Assembly (NCBI GenBank): GCA_016705545.1
Contig: JADIYA010000010.1
Location: 1 to 64,000 of the forward strand
From: Flavobacteriales bacterium
GTDB lineage: Bacteria; Bacteroidota; Bacteroidia; Flavobacteriales_F; PHOS-HE28
Direction: 5' to 3'
Length of the DNA: 64,000 bases
Part shown: in pieces, positions 7,547 through 13,830 of the stretch
Layout of the letters: every line of letters starts with the position of its first letter
Position numbering within the stretch: the stretch's first letter is position 1
Notes under the pieces: generated by a model
What the model was told of the DNA's origin: nothing
The model's input: the letters and a program-made list of their open reading frames with translations, nothing else
Database searches by the model: none
Translations under genes and position numbers: made by a program

Positions 7547-9100
7547 TCAACGCGCCTTCAGCACCGCCCACGGCACGATCATCTCCTCCAGCGAGATGCC
7601 GCCATGCTGGAAGGTGTCGCGGAAGTAGGTGACGAAGTGGTTGTAGTTGTTGGGGTACACGAAGAAGCGCGCGCCCTTGGCGAAGATGTACACCGTGCTC
7701 ATGTTGGCCTTGGGCAGGTGCGCCTTGGCGGGATCCTTGATCACCAGCACGTCGCGGTCCTCGTAGCTGAGGTTGCGGCCGTGCTTGTAGCGAAGGTTGC
7801 TGTTGGTGTTGCGGTCGCCCACCACCTTGCTGGGTTCGGTCACGCGGATGGTGCCGTGATCGGTGGTGATCACCATGCGGCCGCCGCGTTCGGCGATGCC
7901 CTTGAGGATGTCGATGAGCGGGCTGTGCTCGAACCAGCTCTTGGTAAGGCTGCGGTAGGCGGCATCGTCGCTGGCCAGCTCGCGGATCACCTCCATCTCG
8001 GTGCGCGCGTGGCTGAGCATGTCCACGAAATTGTACACGATCACGTTGAGCGGGTTGCCCATGAGCTCGTCGAGGCTCTCGGCGAGCTTCTTCCCGGCGT
8101 TCAGGTTGAGGATCTTGTGGTAGCTGTGCTTCACGTTCTTGCCCAAGCGCTGCAGCTGCCCGGCGAGGAACTCGGCCTCGTGCGCGTTCTTGCTGCCCTC
8201 TTCATCCTCGTTGATCCACTTGCCTGGGTAGCGCTTCTCGATCTCGGCGGGCATCATGCCGGCGAAGAGCGCGTTGCGCGCGTATTGCGTGGCGGTGGGC
8301 AGGATGGCGTAGAAGAGTCCCTGGTCCTCCGTGCGGAAGAACTCGCCGAGCACGGGCTCCAGCACGCGCCATTGATCGAGCCGCAGGTTGTCGATCAGCA
8401 CCAGGAACAGCGGCGGCTGCTTCTCATCGATCAGCGGCGCCACCTTGGCCTTGAAGAGCTGGTGCGATTGCAGCGGCGCATCGGTGGCCTTGCCGCTGAG
8501 CCAATCGGGATAGCGGTCGGCCACGAAGCGGCTGAACTGCTCATTGGCCTCGTTCCATTGACTGCGCAGGATGTCGGCCATGCCGGGGTCCTGGCTGCCG
8601 GTGAGCTCCAGGTCCCAGCGCACCAGTTCCTTGTACAGCTCGGTCCATTCCGCGGTGCCCATGCGACCGCCCAGCTGCATGGCCAGCTGACGGAATTGCT
8701 GCTGATAGCTGCTCGTGCTCTTTTCGCTCACCAGGCGGCGGCCCTCGAGGTGCTTCTTCAGCGAGAGCAGGATCTGGTTGGGGTTCACGGGCTTGATCAG
8801 GTAGTCGCTGATCTTGCCGCCGATGGCCTCTTCCATGATGTGCTCCTCTTCGCTCTTGGTGATCATGATCACCGGCACGTGCGGCAGCACGGCCTTGATG
8901 CGGTTGAGCGTCTCCAGCCCGCTGAGGCCGGGCATGTTCTCGTCGAGGAAGATGATGTCGTACTCCTTGGCCTTGCTCTTCTCCACGGCGTCGAGCCCGT
9001 TGTTCACGGTATCCACGGTGTAGCCCTTGCCTTGCAGGAAGAGCACGTGCGGGCGCAGCAGGTCGATCTCGTCGTCGGCCCAGAGGATGTTGGCGGTCAT
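7547..9100 (-). CDS. porX: PorX-type response regulator with PglZ domain
   Basis: Two-component regulator that in Bacteroidota controls T9SS genes together with the PorY kinase. The 517-residue length equals that of PorX. Residues 1-120 are a receiver domain: acidic pocket ADDE (8-11), phospho-acceptor D53 in FLDENMPG, T81 and K103 (LIKP). After a helical linker, residues about 220-517 form a PglZ/alkaline-phosphatase-like domain with FLVLIDNLRLDQW (D237), LPTATQYARNALF (T271), VYNFVDMLSH and VITTDHGTIRV. ATG 9100 is chosen because ILWADDE follows directly, as in homologues; a longer frame extends upstream without coding character. Three T9SS cargo proteins are encoded in this same window. 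Confidence 0.95.
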   Translation of the reverse strand: MTANILWADDEIDLLRPHVLFLQGKGYTVDTVNNGLDAVEKSKAKEYDIIFLDENMPGLSGLETLNRIKAVLPHVPVIMITKSEEEHIMEEAIGGKISDYLIKPVNPNQILLSLKKHLEGRRLVSEKSTSSYQQQFRQLAMQLGGRMGTAEWTELYKELVRWDLELTGSQDPGMADILRSQWNEANEQFSRFVADRYPDWLSGKATDAPLQSHQLFKAKVAPLIDEKQPPLFLVLIDNLRLDQWRVLEPVLGEFFRTEDQGLFYAILPTATQYARNALFAGMMPAEIEKRYPGKWINEDEEGSKNAHEAEFLAGQLQRLGKNVKHSYHKILNLNAGKKLAESLDELMGNPLNVIVYNFVDMLSHARTEMEVIRELASDDAAYRSLTKSWFEHSPLIDILKGIAERGGRMVITTDHGTIRVTEPSKVVGDRNTNSNLRYKHGRNLSYEDRDVLVIKDPAKAHLPKANMSTVYIFAKGARFFVYPNNYNHFVTYFRDTFQHGGISLEEMIVPWAVLKAR

Positions 9101-9191
9101 GTTCGGGATAAGGGCTCCTTTCGGTGCCGCGGGTTCTTGGGTGAAGGTTCGCATGCAGGGCCAACGGCCGATGCGCTCGGATGTTGCCTTG

Positions 9192-9199
9192 TACTTTCG
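9192..9199 (+). promoter_or_regulatory. Candidate -7 box upstream of the HD gene
   Basis: TACTTTCG, 103 bases before ATG 9303. It is the only good match in the porX-HD gap on this strand, and an inverted repeat lies between it and the gene. Confidence 0.35.
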
Positions 9200-9212
9200 G
9201 GGCGTGAAGGTA

Positions 9213-9296
9213 TTGGAGAGGTTGAAGGGTGAGCGGGTTGAGGGTTGAAGGTTGCAACCCACAACCTCCGATCAACCTCCAACACCCAACCGCACA
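9213..9296. repeat. GGTTG/CAACC-rich imperfect inverted repeat
   Basis: The stretch has several GGTTGA units on its left half and AACCTCC/AACACCCAACC units on its right half, centred on the palindrome GGTTGCAACC (9250-9259). It could fold into a long imperfect hairpin in the leader of the HD gene or be a dispersed repeat. Confidence 0.45.
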
Positions 9297-9302
9297 AGCG
9301 GA

Positions 9303-10685
9303 ATGAAGATCCTCAACGACCCCATCTACGGCTTCATCACCGTGCCCAACGCGCAGGTGCTGGCGCTGATTGACCATCCGTGGTTCCAGCGTTTGCGTTA
9401 CATCAAGCAATTGGGGCTCGGGCATCTGGTGTACCCCGGTGCGCTGCACACGCGCTTCCATCATGCATTGGGGGCCATGCACTTGATGGGCGAAGCGATC
9501 GCCACGCTCCGCGGGAAAGGCCATGTGATCACCGACGAGGAAGCGCAAGGCGCCGCCATCGCCATCCTGCTGCACGATGTCGGGCACGGGCCATTCAGCC
9601 ATGCGCTGGAGCATAGCCTGGTGGAAGGCATCGGCCACGAGGACGTGAGCGCGCTGGTGATGGATGCGTTGAACCGAGAGTTCAATGGTGCGCTGGACCT
9701 GGGCATCCGCATCTTCCGCGACCAGTATCCCAAACGCTTCCTGCACCAACTGGTGAGCAGCCAGCTCGATGTGGACCGCATCGATTACCTGAACCGCGAC
9801 AGCTTCTACACCGGCGTGAGCGAAGGCGTGATCGGTGGTGAGCGCATCATCAAGATGCTGCAGGTCGTAGGTGACAAGCTGGTGGTGGAGGAGAAGGCGA
9901 TCTACAGCATCGAGAAATTCCTGGTGGCGCGCCGCCTGATGTACTGGCAGGTGTACCTGCACAAGGCCGTGGTGGCTTGCGAGATGATGCTCGTGGAGAC
10001 GCTGCGCCGTGCCAAGCAACTGGCTACCGGCGGAACGACGGTATTCGCGTCGCCTGCGCTCATGCGTTTCCTCGCGGCCGATCATGACCGCGCATCGTTC
10101 CAGGACCCAGCTGTGCTGGCCGACTTCCTGAAGCTCGACGACCACGATGTGATGGGCGCCGTGAAGGTGTGGTGCGATCATCCGGACACCGTGCTCTCGC
10201 GCCTCGCCACCGATCTGGTGCAACGCCATAACCTGCACATCCGCTTGCAGGACGAACCCTGGGACACGGAGCGCATCGCCGCGCTGAAACGCCGCGTGGC
10301 CGATCACCTGAAGATCGATCTCGCCGCCGCCGACCGCTTCGTGATCACGGGCAGCATCGTCAACAACGCCTACGACCCGAAGAACGACCGCATCGAGCTG
10401 CGCTACAAGGATGGCAGCCTGCGCGACATCGCAGAGGCCAGCGACAACCTGGGCATCGCGGCGCTGAGCAAGCCTGTGGAGAAGTGGTACTTGGCTTGGC
10501 CGAGGTGGTGGCGCCCATTGACGCCCGCTGATCGACGATGCTTATCCTACTTCTCTTTGCGTTCATGGTGTTCACGCTCGCAGGAGCGCTGCGCATCCAC
10601 GCCGTGCGGAAGCGCCGGCGCCAGCAGCGCGAGGAGTTCGAGCGGGCCATGGGAGGAATTCCCGGACGATGAGTTGAAGAAGTAG
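9303..10685 (+). CDS. HD-domain phosphohydrolase (3' end probably frameshifted)
   Basis: A metal-dependent phosphohydrolase of the SAMHD1/dGTPase-like HD superfamily. The metal ligands are visible: H in HTRFHHALGAMHLM, HD in ILLHDVGHGPFSHALEH and the distal D in SSQLDVDRIDYLNRDS. As written the frame gives 460 residues, but after EKWYLAWPR the last 60 or so are Ser/Arg/Cys-rich with no family character and overlap a small ORF. Adding one base at 10501-10502 (CCGAGG to CCGGAGG) gives WPEVVAPIDAR and a stop at 10531, about 409 residues, the usual length. The gene neighbours porX, as is common in Bacteroidota. The substrate is unknown. Confidence 0.88.
   Translation: MKILNDPIYGFITVPNAQVLALIDHPWFQRLRYIKQLGLGHLVYPGALHTRFHHALGAMHLMGEAIATLRGKGHVITDEEAQGAAIAILLHDVGHGPFSHALEHSLVEGIGHEDVSALVMDALNREFNGALDLGIRIFRDQYPKRFLHQLVSSQLDVDRIDYLNRDSFYTGVSEGVIGGERIIKMLQVVGDKLVVEEKAIYSIEKFLVARRLMYWQVYLHKAVVACEMMLVETLRRAKQLATGGTTVFASPALMRFLAADHDRASFQDPAVLADFLKLDDHDVMGAVKVWCDHPDTVLSRLATDLVQRHNLHIRLQDEPWDTERIAALKRRVADHLKIDLAAADRFVITGSIVNNAYDPKNDRIELRYKDGSLRDIAEASDNLGIAALSKPVEKWYLAWPRWWRPLTPADRRCLSYFSLRSWCSRSQERCASTPCGSAGASSARSSSGPWEEFPDDELKK
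10538..10672 (+). CDS. Small single-span membrane protein
   Basis: A 44-residue ORF starting seven bases after the corrected stop of the HD gene. It has one strong transmembrane segment (MLILLLFAFMVFTLAGAL) followed by a very basic tail (HAVRKRRRQQREEFERAM). It ends GGIPGR here, but a neighbouring frame offers EEFPDDELKK and a stop at 10685, which looks more like a real acidic tail, so another indel near 10651 is possible. Function unknown; its existence is moderately supported by its fit into the gap. Confidence 0.45.
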   Translation: MLILLLFAFMVFTLAGALRIHAVRKRRRQQREEFERAMGGIPGR

Positions 10686-10690
10686 GTTCG
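10683..10690 (+). promoter_or_regulatory. Candidate -7 box four bases before the SDR start
   Basis: TAGGTTCG ends four bases before ATG 10695, the same geometry as before the DUF551, DUF4834-like and flippase genes. Confidence 0.4.
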
Positions 10691-10694
10691 CCGC

Positions 10695-11471
10695 ATGTCA
10701 TCCATCATCCTCATCACCGGCGCCACCAGCGGCTTCGGCGAAGCAGCCGCCCGCCGCTTCGCAAGCGAAGGCTGGCGCGTGATCATCACCGGCCGCCGCA
10801 AGGAACGCCTCGAAGCCTTGCGCAAGGAGCTCGAAGGCCTGCACGGAACCGTCGAAGGCCCGCCGATCATCCATCCCTTGCACTTCGATGTGCGCGACAA
10901 CGCCGCCGTGGAGCAAGCCATCGCATCGTTGCTGGAGGAGTGGAAGAGCATTGACGTGCTGGTGAACAACGCGGGCCTTGCCGCCGGCTTCGACACCATT
11001 CAAGATGGCAGCCTCGACGATTGGAACCGCATGCTCGACACCAACGTGAAGGGCTTGCTGCACGTAAGCCGCGCGGTGATCCCCGGCATGATCGCCCGCG
11101 GCAAGGGCCACATCATCAACATCGGTAGCGTGGCGGGCAAGGAGGTATACCCGAAGGGCAACGTCTATTGCGCCAGCAAGCACGCAGTGGATGCGCTCAG
11201 CAAGGGCATGCGGCAGGACCTGTTGCCGCATGGCATCCGCGTTACACAGATCGCACCGGGCCTGGCGGAGACCGAGTTCAGCCAGGTGCGCTTCCACGGC
11301 GATGAGCAGAAGGCCAAGCAGGTTTACATGGGCATGACCCCGCTCAGCGGTGACGACATCGCCGACCTGATCCACTTCGCCGCCACGCGCCCGCTGCATG
11401 TGTGCATCAACGACCTGGTGGTGATGCCCACGGCGCAGGCCGCGAGCGCGCTGGTGCATCGGAAGGGCTGA
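10695..11471 (+). CDS. SDR-family NAD(P)-dependent oxidoreductase (YdfG-like)
   Basis: A classical short-chain dehydrogenase of 258 residues. It has the cofactor motif TGATSGFGEAAARRF with a following GRRKERL that suggests NADP preference, the NNAGLA motif, the catalytic Ser in IINIGSVAGK and the YCASK catalytic Tyr and Lys. The C-terminal PGLAETEFSQVRFHGD region resembles YdfG-type 3-hydroxy acid/serine dehydrogenases. The exact substrate is not determined. The start is well placed, five residues before the Rossmann motif. Confidence 0.9.
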   Translation: MSSIILITGATSGFGEAAARRFASEGWRVIITGRRKERLEALRKELEGLHGTVEGPPIIHPLHFDVRDNAAVEQAIASLLEEWKSIDVLVNNAGLAAGFDTIQDGSLDDWNRMLDTNVKGLLHVSRAVIPGMIARGKGHIINIGSVAGKEVYPKGNVYCASKHAVDALSKGMRQDLLPHGIRVTQIAPGLAETEFSQVRFHGDEQKAKQVYMGMTPLSGDDIADLIHFAATRPLHVCINDLVVMPTAQAASALVHRKG

Positions 11472-11473
11472 GC

Positions 11474-11481
11474 TACTTTCA
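11474..11481 (+). promoter_or_regulatory. Candidate -7 box before the Cys-rich protein gene
   Basis: TACTTTCA lies 19 bases before ATG 11501, just after the SDR stop codon. Confidence 0.4.
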
Positions 11482-11500
11482 CCGCCCCAATCACCACCCC

Positions 11501-11938
11501 ATGAACAACGGCAACTGGGCCAAGACCCTGCTCTTCACGCTCATCGGCTTCGGCCTCGGGTGGGCCATTTGCTGCCTCACCTGCGGGCGTTGCGGCGGCG
11601 GCGATTGCCGGGGAGAACGCTGCGGGAAGGAGCAGAGCTGCCATGCTGGTGCGAGCCAATGCGATCATGGCGGCAACTGCTGCAGCGGCAAGAACAGCCA
11701 TTGCGACAAGGAAGGCTGCGACCATAAGATGGGCGGCGCGTGCTGCAAAGGCGGACACGGCAAGGCCCACGGTGATGAGAACGTGAAGGTGATCGTGGCC
11801 GACCTGGAGAAGGCCGGCTTCCAAGGCGATACCACGATCGCCATCGAGAATGGCACCGTTCAAGTCATGCGCAGCGGCGACAGCACCACCGTGCGCGTTG
11901 AGATGATCAAAGAGGAAGCACACGAACACGCGCATTGA
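11501..11938 (+). CDS. Cys/His-rich membrane-anchored protein
   Basis: A 145-residue protein I cannot assign to a family. Residues about 8-27 form one hydrophobic segment (LLFTLIGFGLGWAICCLT). Residues 24-83 contain 14 cysteines, many as CC or CxxC-like pairs, interleaved with His, Gly and Lys. Residues about 93-135 form a small ordered-looking domain (VKVIVADLEKAGFQGDTTIAIENG) and the end is His-rich (EEAHEHAH). The composition suggests binding of soft metals such as copper or zinc, or disulfide chemistry, but no named motif proves it. It is followed two bases later by DUF2911, so the two are probably co-transcribed. Confidence 0.75.
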   Translation: MNNGNWAKTLLFTLIGFGLGWAICCLTCGRCGGGDCRGERCGKEQSCHAGASQCDHGGNCCSGKNSHCDKEGCDHKMGGACCKGGHGKAHGDENVKVIVADLEKAGFQGDTTIAIENGTVQVMRSGDSTTVRVEMIKEEAHEHAH

Positions 11939-11940
11939 CG

Positions 11941-12498
11941 ATGTCCAAGACCCTGAAGCGGATCCTGATCGCGATCGTCGTGGTCGGCGGCATGCTCTAT
12001 GTCGGCTTCACGCTGATGAAGCGCGATACCAAGAAGCACAGCCCCGAGGCCACCTATTCCTACTTCAGCGGCGAGCAGGAGCTGATCAAGGTGACCTATT
12101 GCCGGCCCTACAAGAAGGACCGCGAGATCTTCGGCGGCCTGGTGCCCTTCGGCAAGGTGTGGCGCACCGGCGCCAACGAGGCCACCACCATCGAGTTGGC
12201 GGCTGACCTGGTGATCGGCGGCAAGCCCGTGAAGAAGGGCATGTACACGCTGTGGACCTTGCCCGGTGCGACCGTCTGGGAGGTCTACCTCAATAGCAAG
12301 ATGTACCCGTGGGGCGTTGACTTCGATGGCAATGCGCAACGCGATCCGGCCTTCGATGCGGTGGTGATCACCGCGCCTGTGGAGCAATTGCCGGAAGTCG
12401 CCGAGCAGTTCACGATCCATGGGCCCGAGGACGGCACCGCCCTCTGGCTCGATTGGGACCGCACGCGCGTGACCCTCTCGCTGGGCACGAACCAGTAG
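11941..12498 (+). CDS. DUF2911-family protein
   Basis: A 185-residue protein with an N-terminal transmembrane anchor (about 8-24) and a DUF2911 domain. The conserved block GEQELIKVTYCRPYKKDREIFG followed by PFGKVWRTGANEATTIE is unmistakable, and the later MYTLWTLPG...WEVYLN and PWG segments fit. The family is common in Bacteroidota and of unknown function. The start at ATG 11941 follows the upstream stop by two bases; lpxD begins three bases after its end, so the three genes probably form one unit. Confidence 0.85.
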   Translation: MSKTLKRILIAIVVVGGMLYVGFTLMKRDTKKHSPEATYSYFSGEQELIKVTYCRPYKKDREIFGGLVPFGKVWRTGANEATTIELAADLVIGGKPVKKGMYTLWTLPGATVWEVYLNSKMYPWGVDFDGNAQRDPAFDAVVITAPVEQLPEVAEQFTIHGPEDGTALWLDWDRTRVTLSLGTNQ

Positions 12499-12501
12499 GC
12501 C

Positions 12502-13551
12502 ATGCAGTTCACCGCTGAGCAGATCGCGGAGCTCCTTGAAGGAGTCGTTGACGGCGATCCGCAGGTGCTCGTGAACGACCTGGCCAAGATCGAGGAGGCG
12601 CGCGGCGGCACGCTCACCTTCTTGAGCAATCCGAAGTACACCGAGTACATCTACGGCACCAAGGCCACCATCGCCATCGTGGCGAAGGACTTCGCGCCAG
12701 CGCGCGCCCTGCCGAAGACGCTCACCCTGATCCGCGTTGCCGATCCGCGCATGGCCTTCACGCAGCTGCTGGAACGCAACTACCAGCTGCAGTACGAGAA
12801 GAAGGGCATCGAGCAGCCCAGCTTCGTGAGCCCCAAGGCCAAGGTCGGCAAGAACGTGTACATCGGTGCCTTCTGCTACGTGGGCGACCACGTGGAGTTG
12901 GGCGATGGCGTGAAGGTCTTCCCCAATTGCTTCATCGGCGATGGCACCCGCATCGGCGATGGCGCGCGGATCCATGCCGGTGTGAAGGTGTACCACCAGA
13001 CCGTGATCGGTGCGCGCTGCGTGATCCACAGCGGCGCTGTGATCGGCTCCGACGGATTCGGCTTCGTGCCCGATGCCCATGGCGTGTATGAGAAGATGCC
13101 GCAGGTGGGCAACGTGGTGCTCGAGGACGACGTGGAAGTGGGCGCCAACACCACCATCGATCGCGCCACCATCGGCAGCACGGTGATCCGGCAGGGCACC
13201 AAGCTCGATAACCTGATCCAGGTGGGCCACAACGCCGAGATCGGCAAGCACAACGTGATCGTGGCGCAGACCGGCATCGCAGGCAGCAGCGTCGTCGGGA
13301 ACCACAACCAGATCGGCGGGCAGGTGGGCATCGCGGGCCATCTCACCATCGGCGATCGCGTGCGGATCGCGGCACAGAGCGGCATCGGCACCGACCTCGC
13401 TGACGGCCGCACCGTGCAGGGCTCGCCGGCCTTCGACAAAGGGCCCTACGACCGCAGCTACGTGGTGTTCCGCAAGCTGCCCGAGCTGCTCAAGCGCATC
13501 GATCAGCTGGAGAAGGAAGTGGCGGAGCTGCGCGAGCGGAAGGGCGCCTGA
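12502..13551 (+). CDS. lpxD: UDP-3-O-acylglucosamine N-acyltransferase LpxD
   Basis: Transfers the second (N-linked) acyl chain to UDP-glucosamine in lipid A synthesis. The protein is 349 residues, the usual length. Residues 1-100 are the uridine-binding domain (TFLSNPKYTEYIYGTKATIAIV). Residues about 105-320 are left-handed beta-helix hexapeptide repeats (e.g. IGAFCYVGDHVELGDGVKVF). The catalytic His lies in LIQVGHNAEIG, preceded by the GSDGFGFVPD loop. The C-terminal helix (LPELLKRIDQLEKEVAEL) is the acyl-carrier-protein-binding extension. lpxC and lpxA are not nearby. Confidence 0.95.
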   Translation: MQFTAEQIAELLEGVVDGDPQVLVNDLAKIEEARGGTLTFLSNPKYTEYIYGTKATIAIVAKDFAPARALPKTLTLIRVADPRMAFTQLLERNYQLQYEKKGIEQPSFVSPKAKVGKNVYIGAFCYVGDHVELGDGVKVFPNCFIGDGTRIGDGARIHAGVKVYHQTVIGARCVIHSGAVIGSDGFGFVPDAHGVYEKMPQVGNVVLEDDVEVGANTTIDRATIGSTVIRQGTKLDNLIQVGHNAEIGKHNVIVAQTGIAGSSVVGNHNQIGGQVGIAGHLTIGDRVRIAAQSGIGTDLADGRTVQGSPAFDKGPYDRSYVVFRKLPELLKRIDQLEKEVAELRERKGA

Positions 13552-13570
13552 TTGCTCGCATCCCGGCCCC

Positions 13571-13578
13571 TACTTTCG
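13571..13578 (+). promoter_or_regulatory. Candidate -7 box six bases before the DUF4834-like start
   Basis: TACTTTCG ends at 13578 and ATG starts at 13585. A TTG lies 16 bases upstream of the box, in reasonable position for the -33 element. The predicted transcript would start at or next to the initiator. Confidence 0.5.
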
Positions 13579-13584
13579 CCGACC

Positions 13585-13815
13585 ATGATGGCCGAAGCCA
13601 GCTTCTCGGGCACCGTCAAAGTGATCCTCATCCTGCTTGCGCTGTGGTGGGTGGTGCGCTGGATCGCCCGCGCGCGCGCTCCTCTGGATTCGACAGGCCC
13701 CGGAGGCGTCAAGCGGCCGGTTGGCGATGTGCGCATCGAGGAAGTGCCGAAGGATGGACGTGGCCGGACGCCGGGCGGCACCATCATAGACGCCGAGTAC
13801 GAAGAGATCAAGTAA
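13585..13815 (+). CDS. DUF4834-like small membrane protein
   Basis: A 76-residue protein with one membrane span near the N-terminus (VKVILILLALWWVVRWIARA). Its soluble tail has GDVRIEEVPKD and ends TIIDAEYEEIK, resembling the DUF4834 pattern of a short membrane anchor with a conserved acidic end found in Flavobacteriia. The role is unknown. In homologues this gene often precedes a YfhO-type protein, as here (15-base gap). Confidence 0.7.
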   Translation: MMAEASFSGTVKVILILLALWWVVRWIARARAPLDSTGPGGVKRPVGDVRIEEVPKDGRGRTPGGTIIDAEYEEIK

Positions 13816-13830
13816 GCAACAGGTCATCGC

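Noticed and set aside
7451..9232. 593-residue plus-strand ORF opposite porX
   Set aside because: Shadow frame of porX with His/Val/Leu bias and no motifs.
11860..13341. 493-residue minus-strand ORF opposite DUF2911 and lpxD
   Set aside because: Antisense to the hexapeptide-repeat gene; the periodic look is a mirror of lpxD repeats.
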